Assembly (NCBI GenBank): GCA_001692895.1
Contig: KV748243.1
Span: 379,248 to 443,247 of the forward strand
Source: Cenococcum geophilum 1.58
Taxonomy: Eukaryota; Ascomycota; Dothideomycetes; Gloniales; Gloniaceae
Direction: 5' to 3'
DNA: 64,000 nucleotides
The translations under genes were made by a program, and so were the position numbers. Shown here piece by piece: positions 37,823 through 49,555 of the stretch; within the stretch, counting starts at the first letter, position 1; each line of letters begins with the position of its first letter. A model generated the notes under the pieces. It was not told where the DNA came from. It saw nothing but the letters and a program-made list of their open reading frames with translations, and did not search any database.

Positions 37823-38580
37823 TTAAGTAATCTTAAAAATATATATAAGTCGTATTAAGGGAGTATTAATTATAATATCTAGAAATTTAAAATAATAATT
37901 GGAGAACTAGAGAAGCGAATAATAAATTATAATACCTACTAATAGTAGACCAATAACTAGATTAGTAAGAGTAAAGTTTAAACTTAAGAATAAAGATAAG
38001 CTATAAGTTAACCTAAAGCACCTAGTATATTATATATTATTATAAATCGTATATATAGCTAACTAGTATAGTATATATTAAGCACCAAAGGCGAAAAATT
38101 AGAAGTACTCTATAAGGATATAGTGGGCACTAGACGAAATAAGATATAGAAATACTAAGTATATATACGGCTAGTATTTAGTAAAAGTTTAGGAGTTAAA
38201 CAACTTACTACTTTAATTAGGAAAATTCCTTATAAAGGAATGCCTAGATAGATAATAGTAGTAAGAATGCCTAGAAAATATATATCTATAAAATATTAAA
38301 GAGAAAAAGCGAACTAAGTATTAGCTAAAGATAGACTAAGTATAAATAGGATTAAGCCAATAATTAGGAAAAAGAGAGGCCTATAGGACTAGAGAGCGCT
38401 AGTAGTAGAGCCTTAGTCCCTTAAAGAAATTTAAGGACAATATCTAAATTTAAAAATTAACTAGTAAAATTAAAAATTTAAAGCACTAATAGATAATAGA
38501 GTAATAAGGAACTATATAGGGGGCTATAGCCTATTAAAAGACTAGAAAGACTATAGGAAACAATATTATAGAACTTTATT
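37823..38580 (+). pseudogene. A4 gag/protease remnant with internal deletion
   Basis: Begins directly at the LTR end and aligns with A1 from about 1480 to 2140 (up to the protease motif, here LIDNRVIRNYI in place of LIDSGAIRNYI). It then jumps at about 38515 to sequence matching A1 4280-4350 (integrase). So the gag N-terminal half, most of the protease, RT and RNase H are missing. LINE E2 interrupts it at 38580. Confidence 0.85.
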
Positions 38581-41341
38581 AATAATAATAATAATAATAA
38601 TTCATTGCTTAACGTCCGATTCGGATCCCTATTAGGCCCACGCGGACTACTCCTTATTTATATATGGGGAGAAAACTCTATTTAAGAAAAATGAGAAAAC
38701 CCCGTAATCTATCTCCCTGCCTTTTGGGACTCGCCTGCTTAGCGCCTACGAGTCGCCTATGGTGCTCTACTACCTTACTATTTGACCTTTTTGGGAACCA
38801 CTGCTGCCGTAACAAGCCTACGGACGCGCTAGTATTATAAACTATTACTCTACTACTATAGAGTTACTAGGGGGCACCTACTACTCGCCCCCTTGCCTTC
38901 TATTACTATTTCCCTTACAACCCAGAACTAATTTAGCACATTTTAACTAATAAGCCACTAGGTAACCGCCTTAAGGCCTTTTTATATTGAGAGTAGTATA
39001 TTATAGTTCTTTATACTAGCTGCTGAGAGTATTATTTCTTAATTGGTGCGTAGGGGGCATAGTAGTATTATGTATTTTAGTGTCTGTTTTAGCTAGCCAT
39101 ATTTATATCTCGGGCTACCTACTAGGACACCTACCCAGTAAAGCCAATCTTTTAGTCCTATTATTTCTGTTCTTAAGAGTGTTGCTATTATGTTTTCTGC
39201 CTTTGTTAGGCCTTCTTGGAGCCCTTAGGTATTTACCCCCTATAGCGTTAACTATGCTATAGCTTAGGTTCATCTTGCCTGAGTTAGCCTCTGTACCTTT
39301 AACTCCCATTTACCTCTCCAGCGTTAGTCCAACTAGTATTGTATTACGGTAGATGGTTTCCCAGTATTCTTACGTGTTCTACTTTAGCTCCTTTCTCTAT
39401 CTTGCTGTTGTCTTTATTGACCTCTTATACGTCTCCCTTCCTCCTTTATATAGGCCTAGGCCCTAAAGCGGCACTATTCTTCTTCTGCTTTCTTTACCTG
39501 TTTCTCTAATATCTCTTCCCTACTTTAGGGTTATTNGTTTATTCTCCTATAGGGCACCCTAGGGTCCCTNTATAGTTTACTTAGGCNTNTCTTAATATAC
39601 TTTATAATATTAGAGTTGCGTTTATTTTACGTCCTTTATATTATAGCGGCTTTAATATATAACTATAGGGGGGGAATATTAGATTCCTTCTTAAGCAGTG
39701 CTATAGCCGTTCGCTTATACCCGCCTATAATTCTCTAGAGGTAGGCTACTTGGACCTTTTAAAGTAGTTTAAGGAGTAATTTAGGGGGGCCCTTTTTAGT
39801 TTCTCTAATGGCCCAAATACTGGATCTATATGTTATGGTTGGCCGGACGACTACTGTATATAGTAGGCGTAACCTCTAGAAGTATGGGCCCTATATAGAA
39901 TTAATAATCCTAGATAAAGCGATGAACTGTGCTTGGCCTTTATAGGCCGCTTATGCCGTATATACGCTCTACTAGAGCTTACTATCTACCTATACTTCTA
40001 ATACCCTTAGGCCCTGAACTGGTTAACCCCTAAAGCCTTAAATGCGAATTATATACTAGAGATCTATAGATTGGTTGCGTTTTCTTATGAAATGGATTAG
40101 CTGGTATTTCTTTGGTGAGAATTAAACTCTATAACGTTTTGCCTATTCTATATAAGTGTTATAGGCTTTCTCTAGTGTTCTGTAATTCTCTGCAGCTATT
40201 AGCCCGTATGTAATTAGGTTTGTGTTATTAACGAAGCCTATCCCCTAGGTCGCCCCTTCCTTAAAGGAGTTAAGTAGGTTGCTTATAAAGAAAAGGAAGA
40301 GTATAGACGAGAGGGGTGATCCTTATGGTATTCCTGTTGTAACTATAATGGGGGGGCTCTAGTACCCGCTAAAGACCAGTGATGTTTCTTTCTGGCCTAT
40401 AAACCCTTGGACAAATTATATAATCTATTCTAGGAAGCCCTTTACCCTAAGGATATGCAGGAGACGCTCGTGGGGTATATTGTTGTAGGCACCACTAATG
40501 TCTAGGCTAAGTATTGATACTACGAAGTCCTTTCGCATCGCCTATACAGATTTAATGGTGGCAGCGAGTAGCGTAAGTGCTGATAGTGTTGAGCGGTTCT
40601 TTCTTGCCCCTATTTAGCTTTATGGTAGTAGGGCGTGTTCCTCTACCGTATCTGCCATGTGTTCTGCTATTACCCTTTCTAAGATCTTACTAAGGGTGTT
40701 TTTTAAGGCAATAGGGCGGTAGCTTCCTGGGATTGAGTAATCTGCTTTGCCTTCTTTTTGTAGGATAACCGTCGTTATAGATCTTCCGAGTTGCGGGTAG
40801 TAGCCTATAGTAAAGTATACTCTGGCTATATCTATAAGCTAAGGTGCTATAAGTGGCCTATAGGTTTTTAGGGCCTTATTTGGAATCCTATCTGGTCCTA
40901 ATACTGTATTATTTAAAAGGCGGCTAATAGTTCTAGCCATTTCCTCTATTATTATGTCGCTGTTAACCCGCAGGCGAGTTACTGGTGTTTCGCCCGTAAT
41001 ATTACTGAGGTCTGCTAGAGCCGGTTAGGGGAAGAACCTTTCTATAAGGATCTTTGCCTTCTTATCGTTGTCGTTTGTGGCCTGTAATTCTCCTGCTCTT
41101 CGTAGGGGTGGTAGGTATGGGTCTTCTGCTAGGCGCCCTGCCTTTTTCTTTGCCCATTTTGCTATAGCCTAAAGGCCCTTGTTATGGGGGAGGCTTGGGT
41201 TAGAAGTATGCTCGTTTATAAACCGTCTCCAGTTATTCCTTGCTTCTTTTTTTAGGGTATTCTTTAGCTGGTTTCTTGTGTCTTTGTATCGTCTCTCGTC
41301 TTTAGGGTCGTAGCTGCTTATATATTTCCTTCTTGCTCGTC
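38581..41341 (-). mobile_element. E2: 5'-truncated LINE inserted in A4
   Basis: Flanked by TATAGAACTTTATT at 38567-38580 and 41342-41355. The 3' tail is (AAT)7 at the left end (38581-38601), i.e. (ATT)n on the - strand. Long RT stretches are readable: YRPIALKNTLSKILERVIAE (about 40700), LSLDISGAYNNIPHERLLHI (about 40480) and TTGIPQGSPLSSILFLFF (about 40320). The catalytic box at 40224-40235 is FVNN. The 5' end starts upstream of RT (RARRKYISSYDPKDERRYKD, about 41330). The ORF2 tail is degraded. Ns occur at 39535-39600. It differs from E1 in 3' end and sequence, so it is a second LINE family. Confidence 0.9.
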
Positions 41342-42426
41342 TATAGAACTTTATTATAAAGTTACTAAAGTTAAAAGATCTTATTATTAAATAAAAGTAT
41401 AATAGAATTATAGTAATATTAGATAAGTTAACTAAGTAGGGCTATTTTATAGCATATATAAAAGAGATTTTAATAAAAGATATGGCTAAAATCTCTATTA
41501 AAAAAGTGTTTATAAAATATAGAGTATTAATAAAGATTTAAATTTTATAATAGTATTTTAGGAAGTATTTTTTAGCGGAATAAGGGGTTTACATAGTAAT
41601 ATTAATAGTATATTACTTATAAATAGACGGTTTAATAGAAAGACTAAACTAAACGTTAGAATAATACTTATAGCATTATATCAACCATATATAAAATAAT
41701 TAGGTATTAATAGTATTAATTATATAGTTTATATATAATGTAACACTATTTTTATATATAAAAAATAGGAACGTTACTATTTAAGGCAAATTACGGATAC
41801 GAGCTAAACATATTATTATTATTACATTAAGTAAAGAAAATAAGTAGTATAGCTAATAAATAAATTAAAAAGAATAAAGACTCTAATAAATCTTTATAAG
41901 GACCTCTATATAATAGTGAAATTAGTATAAGAAAAAAATAAAAAGGTACTATAATGCTAAGAGATCTAAGGGATTAGATTATAAGGAGGGATATAAAGTA
42001 TAGCTACTATATAAAAATTTTAACAGTTAATAATTATATAAAAAGTCAAACTATATTAGACTAAGACTATTTAAGATTATAGTAAAAATCTTAGAAGTTA
42101 AATATAGGTTAGACCTATTAAAGAAAATTAAGATCTACTCTATAGAGTATATTGCGATACTAGAGCCAGTATATAAAGCAAGTATGTATAAAGAGTAAGA
42201 GGAAGATAAATAGTAAGTTTAAAAAAGATTATTAGCTATAAGGACATTAATAATAAAATATAGTATAAAGTAAAGTATATAGGCTATAATAAACTGCCTA
42301 GGAACTATTAGAGAACCTAAAAATGCTATAAGAAAGATAATAGAGTATTAAAAGAAATTAGGTTAGGTAATATTAATAAAAACGGATTACTAAAGAATAA
42401 GTTACCTAAGGAGGACCTAAGAGGAG
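41342..42426 (+). pseudogene. A4 integrase C-terminal half and chromodomain
   Basis: Resumes the A4 integrase frame right after E2 (matching A1 4340-4445 and 10944-11930) with no G1 insertion. It therefore shows the empty G1 site. LINE-free, but full of TAG/TAA. A chromodomain remnant lies at about 42215-42350. The purine-rich AAGGAGGACC near 42410 is the likely polypurine tract. Confidence 0.85.
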
Positions 42427-43454
42427 TGGTTACTAAGCTATTTAAAATTGTTTCCTTCCCTACTAAAGGAGAATCCTTTTCTTTAACGGATTTAAACTTT
42501 ACTAAGCCTTATCCAATAAGTTTTTACTCTTTTAAACAGACATTTTCATAACCCTTCTTAAGATAGTATAACTAAGCGTAAGCGGCTAGTTAAGTATTAG
42601 GTATTTAAACCTCTTTAGCATAAAGGCGCTACATATTAGTAAGCGTAGAGGATAATTTACCCTTAGGGCGCTTGGCTAAGGTACTAAACACCTATAGAGA
42701 ATAATATAATATATATACTTAGTGTTAAAAACAGATTAAATATCGCAGGACGATCGTATATTTAATCCCACATACTTAGTATAAGAAGAAGGTTAGGGAC
42801 TAAATAGAGCTGCGATTATAATATATACTAACTTCTTAGTATAATAAGAATAGAATTGTATAATTTTATCTAATAATAGGACTAGCAAAAATAGCTACCT
42901 ATAATATTTAGATTATAAAGAATTAATAGGAGGCATTAGGAATAATAAAGGTTATTAAATTAAAGATATTAATACTATACCTTTAATTAACAACTTAGAG
43001 ATATAAGATATCTTTAAGGACGAAGATAAAGAGGGAGATAGTATTATAGACCTTATATCGATAGTAGTACGACTACTAAAAAAGGATATAAACGGACTGG
43101 CGGTAAAAGTGTAGGAGGCGCTAGAACTAGTTAAACTATAGAATAAGAGGTGGTTAAGTTATATAATGGATTATAGGGCTTACGTACTTAATATACTAAG
43201 CCTATCTACGCATTACGTATTTGACGTCCCTAATGTACTAACGTACTTAGTACATTTCTTAGACGTAGTATTATATATTTAAAGGACTACAGTCCCTACC
43301 TTAAATAGCTTCTCTCTTTATAGTAAATCTTAGAATTAATTAGAGTTAATTTATTAGGTACCTACTCCATAGCCTAAATCTTATTATTGTATTTACTTAT
43401 ATACTTAGCCTATTAATAAGTTTACCGCAGTATTTACTACAGGGCTTTATTACA
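42427..43454 (+). repeat. 3' LTR of A4
   Basis: About 1.03 kb, begins TGGTTACTAAG and ends TTATTACA, so it keeps the canonical TG...CA that A1 and A3 lost. Aligns with the other family-A LTRs. Confidence 0.78.
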
Positions 43455-44880
43455 AAGTATAGAAAATTGCTATCAGCTTAGTTAAAGGTAGGGAAGTTTT
43501 AGTAAGGTAAATCTAACTAATTAAATAACTTTTCTTTATCCGTTATACTATACTATATATAATACTATATATGCAGTCTCTAGGCTATAGCGCTATAGTT
43601 CTATATATATAAATCATTTTAGGCAGCTTAACACATACTAGTAGCTATATCTTAGTAGTTTATAAACCCCTAACTAGGGGTTTACCACTTCTTAGTAAAA
43701 TACTAAGTTGCTAATAACTATTAGGTAGTAAGAAACCCTAACGCCTATCCTTATCCTATTTATAATTTATTTCTATCCTTTTACTCTCTAATATCTATTT
43801 ACTAAAAGTCTAGTAGGAGTTACCTCTTTCTAAAAATCTTATTATTATTAGCTACTTTCTAATAGCTATTTCTATCCTATTTAAAAATAGAAAAAGCGCT
43901 TCTCTTTCTTTCTTTATATAAAATAGTTTCTTTAAAGAGAGGTAAGATCCTAGTTACCTTTATATTTCCTTTCTCTCTCCTCTATATAGGTTGTAGTCTA
44001 ATAGAAGGTACTTTGGGATTTATATAGCACTATATTCCTTAAAGCATTTACCTTTTCTATCCTTTCCTATTGTCTTAAAAATAATTTAAAGTGGCCTTTT
44101 CCTAGCTTTAGCTAAAAGAAAGCCGGTTATATCTTTTTAGGATATCTATCCTTAGGGGCTTTAAGAGAAAAGGAATAGCCTCCTTTATAGATCCTAGTAT
44201 AGTATTTTCCCTTATTTTTTTTGTATTTCCAATTGTTTTTCTATTATTCTAGTATCTTTTCTCTTGCTACTCTCTCTATATATACTAAGGAGGTATAAGA
44301 AGACTATATTTTTCTTTTAGAAAGGCCCTTTTTAGCTATCTTATTTACTATTTCGTTTTTATAGATTTCTAGATAGCTAGGAACCTAATAAAAGTTAATA
44401 AAGATATTCTTACTAGCTAGGTAGGAATAGCTTTACGTAATTTTAAAGACTAGTTCTTGTCCCCCCCATAAGAGAATTAAGCTGTAATCTTTTAATAGCT
44501 ACTTAGCTATTTATAAAGATATAAACCTATTTCTCTTCTAGTTTTTATTGCTGATTTAGGTATTTTAGGGCCCCATAGACTATATAGAGCTCTATGTTTA
44601 TAATTTCCATATAAGGTCCTAGGTTTTAGTTTATTGCATATTTAATTATATTTCTCTTTTTTATTTTATATATAGCTGCTATACTTAATAATTAGATAAC
44701 TATAACTAGTAGCTAAAGTTTCTTAATATCTTCGCGCCACGTATATATACTATACCTATCTCTTTATATATAAATTAAGATACTCAGTTCCTTTTAATTT
44801 TTTCCCTATTAAGGTTTTTAATAGGGTTTTATTAGGGCTTAAATATATAAAGGATTAGGGACAATCCTTTTTAAAGAGGG
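43455..44880 (-). mobile_element. E3: LINE remnant with RNase H
   Basis: Heavily RIP-mutated. On the - strand, about 44870-44480, fragments fit a LINE RNase H domain: SIAAIYKIKKRN, LGPYMEIINIELYIVYGALK and VYIFINSQVAIKRLQ. The family's usual TDSQAA core is changed to INSQVA. A degraded C-terminal tail extends to about 43900, and AT-rich 3' sequence to 43455. No RT and no target duplication could be found. Confidence 0.6.
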
Positions 44881-44955
44881 GGGTAGTATTAGGTAAACTA
44901 GAGTAGATAGCTATATAGCTACGAGGTATAGATAACCTATAGATGACTCGCCTAT

Positions 44956-45110
44956 AAGGTACGTGCGCTGCACGTACCTAGGGAACCCCTTCCTTACCGC
45001 GCACCCAGACACCTCCTTTTTCTTAAGGATTTGTCTATTCTCGCAATATATCTTATTATTCTATTAATTGAACTCCCTATCTATATCTTACTTTATATAG
45101 ACGCACCTAA
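44956..45110 (+). repeat. Repeat R, left copy
   Basis: Begins TAAGGTACGTGC and contains a 9-bp hairpin (44958-44966 with 44970-44978, 3-base loop). Its core (CCTTAAGGATTTGTCT-like, read CTTAAGGATTTGTCTATTC near 45035) matches the complement of 49395-49550. The two copies point towards the transporter gene. It could be an LTR fragment or the end of a larger element. Confidence 0.65.
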
Positions 45111-45925
45111 TTATAATTAAAAGAATTACTATATTATAATTAAAGAAATTTAAAAGGTTAATATAAAATACAGTAAGTAATAATAAGGGTAGGAATATAA
45201 GTAGAGCCCCTAAATATAAATGCTTATGTTTTAGGTTATTAAGTTATTATATAAACACCTAATTAGCTTCCTTGTATACTTCAATATCTTACGGCCCCTT
45301 CCTCCTTAGCTCCCTTCCTAAATTAAGTATAGATCTAGGGCTCTAAGAGTTCCAGAGCATCAAATCCAAGCCACACCATCAGTCAAATCAACAGATCCAT
45401 AGCCAACGGAAAGAGGCACTAGCCGGCCGCTCCAAATAGGCGCCGGGCCAAATAGATCACTGGGTCACTGGGCAATGCAGAAATATACCAGAACCGGAGT
45501 CGAGACAAGACCTGAGCGCTGCTAAAGACATAGAAAGCTACTCATATCATTATAATTGGCGGACCTGCGCTTGATAAAAAAGTTTTTAAGTGTAAAAAAA
45601 GATGTGTTGATAGATCTGTTATCGAATGGGACTATAAAACGCGTCAATCTGAGCCAGAAGATGTCGAAGTCCCCCGCCCATAGCAGCTAGAAGTGCGGTG
45701 GAGTTTGCAAAGATGGTAATGGAGGCAGGAGATAGCCGAATTGAACTTTTTCATTGCAAGAAGCGGAGGAAACCTATAGAGCAGCTACTAGTATGATTAT
45801 CCGCGCATATCGTGCTAAGAGAATTTCGGAACAAGATCAATCCAGAATCAAATTTTAGTTATATTTCCCATTTGCCAAGGAAACCCAAAACAACTCAAGT
45901 CTCCAGCTTTGTTCGATTGAACAAA
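45111..45925. other. 3' flank of the transporter gene
   Basis: AT-rich relic DNA to about 45330, then a sharp change to ordinary, unmutated composition. No gene is visible in 45330-45925. It probably contains the 3' UTR of the transporter gene; a poly(A) signal was not identified with confidence. Confidence 0.6.
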
Positions 45926-48630
45926 CTAAATCTCTTTGACAAACCCGACTTCTATAACTCTATCGACTTCTACTTTCAAATTAGCAATCTTAGTCCTAGT
46001 ATTGTCTCTCAACCATAGGAAAGCTCTAAGGAGGAGACTACGCCAGATACCCGTCCCTGTCTTGATCCTCATTTGCTCCTTGCCGATAATATATAGAACC
46101 TGGTGATCATAAGCTTGCTGGAGCTTGACCAGACTTGCTGTGATCATCTCGTTTGTGACTTCAGGCTTCTTCTCCGTGTCGGAAGATGTGGCGGGAGATT
46201 GAGCAATAACAAAATCTTCGTTGTCATAGTCTTGTAGAGCAGTGGTGGAGGGGTTCGGCTGGACCTGTGCTGGAATCGAGACAAGCGGCTTGGTAGCAGT
46301 CCCTTGGCGGATTATGAAGTCACGAACCTGTTCACAGACAAGTGAACCAAGGTCGGGGGAGATTACTTCGTCCATATAGCCATGCCGGATGATTAATCGA
46401 TAGCAATTCGGTATAGCGAGTCGAGATACGTTGTACCTATTTTCTGGAGGCACGGATGGCGTCTCGATGGGCCGGAGATGAAAGAATACCATTACTTGGG
46501 GAGTGGCAACAAGCTTGGTTAGGAATTGGCTGAAAACGGTCGGTGTCGTCTCCCCAGCTTTATCAAAGAATATTCCAAAACCTTCAATGAAACTTAGTGA
46601 ACGACCACCAAACCTGTCTGTTAGCTGTATCCGTCCATCTTCACATTTTCCGACTAGATGGGTGGTAGGGAAGCGGTCTGCAGCCTCTGCTAGCCATTGT
46701 TGCTCTTTGCCAAATCTCCATAACGTAAATAGACAAGCAAGAACAGTGGCAAGAGCTAGGGTGAACCAAGCACCGCTAGGGACTTTTGTCAATGCAGAAG
46801 ACAAGTAAACGCCATCCAGACATGCGATAGTAAGCCACGGGAATAGAATCAAGAGTGGGTTGAGGCGCCACACAATTAAAGCTGTAAGCGATACCATGCA
46901 CGTGTCGAAGAGGGTGACGAACATAACACAAACTCTGGGAGGAATCATATCAGCAGAGGCAAAGCGCAGGACTGGAAGTTCCATACCCGTAAGCATTTCC
47001 AAGGGATGCCGTCTAAGAGAGTGGTCAACATCTCAACCGTATCGGAGTATCTCAGAAAACTCACATTATTGTATATTGCGGCGACTAAAACAGTTCCGAT
47101 CATGAGAAGCCAGTTAAGAAAGGGTACATATATCTGGCCATGGAATATTTTGGACGTATGGACAACTTTTATTTGAGGGAAGTATGATAACTTCATGAGC
47201 TGAGCCAGCAGCTGGATTGTGATCAGTATGATTGTTTGGATAATCAAATACGAGTCCTACCTGGAATGTAGCCGTGATCATGGCTTGAGAAGCCACTATT
47301 GCAGCTAGGACAGCGACAATGAGAGCAGGATAAAGAGTTCCAGGTGGTGCTGCGTGGAAAAATGGATTCTTGTATGCTCCCGGATGTGTGCTTATGTAGG
47401 CTGCCTGTCCGATGTAGGCAAGAAGGAGACAGGGAAATGTATAACAAAGCCAGCTGAGCTGGATAGCCCTCCTGCTGAAAGCTCCTAAATCTGCGAATAG
47501 AGCTTCAACTCCGGTAAATGCTAATAAGATCCCTCCAAGCATTTTCCATCCCTCAGTTTTATGTCGAATCATAAACGTAAAGGCGAAGCCAGGAGAAAAT
47601 GCTTTAAGCACTGAATGGTCAAACAAAACAAGGTTATAAATGCCGAAGGATGCATTGAAAGCAAGCCAGATGATAACAATTGGAGCGAATGTGCTTGCGA
47701 GTTTTGTCGTCCCAAGCGGCTGGATCAGGAATAGAACGATTAGGATACCACATGTGGTTCCCACTATAGTACCCTTTGAAATGTCGGGCTTAACTACTTG
47801 AAGGCCCTGGACTGCCCCTAGAACTGACTGGGCTGGCGTCAACACACCATCAGACATCACCATGGACACCGCAAGAACTCCTATGGCCTTTAGCAGTCCT
47901 CTGGCAAACCGGCTTTTTTCAATACGAGAGCGAAGGTGGCGATTAGCTCGGCGGAGGTCCCCAGATAGATATCTCTCCATCTTGATAAGTGATAGCTCCC
48001 GCGGATCATGCTTGGTGATATTCGCCTAAAATTCGAATTGGATTTGATCCTGATTGAGCGGTGCTATGATACACTTACAAATCTTGAGAGCAGAGAATAA
48101 CAGCTAAAGGTCCCTCCTTCCCCTTCGTTGTCCGCATGGAGAATGATGAGGACGTATTTCACTGTGACCATCATAGTAAGAGACCATATGATGATTGACA
48201 AGACTCCTATAAGATCATCATAAGAGGGGTCTGATGTGAAGGTTGAAGAATAGACGTAAAGAGGGCTGGTTCCGATGTCGCCGTAAATGACACCAATTGA
48301 CTGATATGCAAGCCATAGTAGGTACTTCCCTTTGAAGACCTGATCATGTTAGAAGATTTTGTACATGTGTTACATATTACATCATACCTGTCTCTTCTTG
48401 TAGTCGCCCGCTTGTCGAAGTCCCGAGTCTTCATCTTCTATCCCTTCATCACCGCCTGACTTTAGACTGCGCCGGTCAACCGAGCGGGTCCGCCCTCTAC
48501 TGCTGCGCCTTTCTAACGAAGATCTTGAAATATTGCGTGTAGAGTAGACACCACCTCCAATGCCATCTTTGGGAGGGTTGCTATGGGATCTCGTTGGATG
48601 GAGAGTCTCGGCAATGCGGATTGTTGCCAT
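45926..48630 (-). CDS. hak1: HAK/KUP/KT-family potassium transporter, six exons
   Basis: High-affinity K+ uptake transporter of the plasma membrane (family knowledge: proton-coupled K+ uptake in fungi). Exons: 48630-48388, 48339-48079, 48025-47261, 47211-47065, 47012-46987 and 46934-45926. All five introns are 48-53 bp with GT...AG. The spliced product is 816 residues, normal for fungal HAK. Signatures: YGDIGTSPLYVY (residues 100-111), GEGGTF (about 154-159), SDGVLTPAQSVLGAVQGL (about 226-243), MKLSYFPQIKVVHTS (about 429-443) and SLGNAYGVCVMFVT across the microexon. About a dozen hydrophobic segments are followed by a hydrophilic C-terminal region of about 240 residues. The N-terminal 81 residues are Ser/Arg-rich and cytoplasmic. 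The first ATG at 48630 was chosen because the frame runs in phase into exon 2. No nonsense mutation is visible: this is the only intact gene here. Confidence 0.95.
46987..47012 (-). other. 26-nt microexon of the potassium transporter
   Basis: It lies between introns of 52 bp each (47064-47013, donor GTGAGT; 46986-46935, donor GTATGG). It adds T-A-S-L-G-N-A-Y and the first two bases of Gly, giving the family-conserved NNxxxLGNAYGVCVMFV. Skipping it breaks the frame (26 is not a multiple of 3). Confidence 0.9.
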
Positions 48631-49260
48631 AACCCTGCTCTCGCAGGCTGTTTGGAGATAATCGGAAACGACAATGGCAAAATTTTTGGCCCGAAATTGA
48701 TATCAGATAGAGCAAATACAAGGAAGCTGATGGTGGGTTTTAAAGAGAAGGGGAAAGGGACCCCTGCGAAGATACTAAACAATACTTTATTATTTCCTTA
48801 TCTTCTGCAAAGCTTGGCGATGCCGACGGAACGCCCAATTAAAATCCTGAAAATCTCCACGTGTAATACCTTCGTTGGAGTATCTTCGTTGGTAGAATGA
48901 ATACGAGAAATATCGATGGTAGAAAGCTGCAGAGAGGCCCTTATAGAAGGACGATCGTACACATACTTTTCTTCCCAGCCCACTCCATTGTATGATAATA
49001 TTGTTCCAAGAACCCAGATATTATTGTTGGGTAAAACCCGGCTCGTTATCGACCCGACAGCCTGGGTCGCTATCAAAACGCTCAAAGGCAGCTGCGGGAA
49101 TTTTTTTGAATGACGCTTGAGGTGCATGTAGAAGGGCCCACCTCGTGCACGGTACCACGACTAGCATCAGTAAGGGTTTCAATATCAATATTGGCACTAA
49201 TCAATATTGGCGAGTATTGGCGAGTATTGGCGATATTTATAATATTTGCAGATCTTCTTA
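48631..49260 (-). promoter_or_regulatory. Probable promoter and 5' flank of the transporter gene
   Basis: Non-repetitive, ordinary composition. No convincing gene: short open stretches on both strands lack family features. It should contain the promoter and 5' UTR. Near its distal end, GAGTATTGGC is repeated (about 49205-49240, AATATTGGCGAGTATTGGCGAGTATTGGC). No named transcription-factor site is claimed. Confidence 0.55.
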
Positions 49261-49394
49261 GCATCCGCTAAAAAATTTTAACCCCAATATCGTATAAATA
49301 GATTATCAAATATTATAGCTTCTAAAGCAGACTTATTACTTTTTATACCTATATTAGACTCCCTTAATATAGAGGAGTTATTAAACTGCTAGTA
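49261..49394. other. AT-rich transition
   Basis: Abrupt return to AT-rich, TA-dense relic DNA; no gene or recognisable repeat end. Confidence 0.5.
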
Positions 49395-49550
49395 AAAAAA
49401 GACTTCTATATAAGGTAAGGATATAGATAGAGAGTCTAATAATAGAATAATAGGGTATATTGTATAGACAGAGACGAATCCTTAAGGGAAAAGGAGGAGT
49501 CTATATGCAAGGTAGGAAGGGTTTTCCTAAGTACGTATAGCGTACGTACC
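49395..49550 (-). repeat. Repeat R, right copy, inverted relative to the left copy
   Basis: Its complement starts TAAGGTACGTACGCTATACGTAC and continues with a CCTTAAGGATTCGTCT core like the left copy, ending near CCTTATATAG. GTACGTA/TACGTAC forms a small hairpin near 49532-49550. F3 is inserted at its outer end with TTACG (49551-49555) alongside. Confidence 0.65.
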
Positions 49551-49555
49551 TTACG

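Noticed and set aside
39080..39309. Short frames on both strands in LINE E2
   Set aside because: They lie in the degraded 3' part of E2 and do not match the LINE reading direction or motifs.
46503..46808. Plus-strand 101-codon frame
   Set aside because: Fully inside exon 6 of the transporter on the opposite strand; a shadow.
47244..47447. 67-codon frame overlapping exon 3 on the same strand
   Set aside because: Out-of-frame reading of the transporter exon; the conserved protein uses the other frame.
48798..49127. 109-codon open frame upstream of the transporter
   Set aside because: No family features, overlaps other short frames on both strands, and lies where the promoter and 5' UTR should be.
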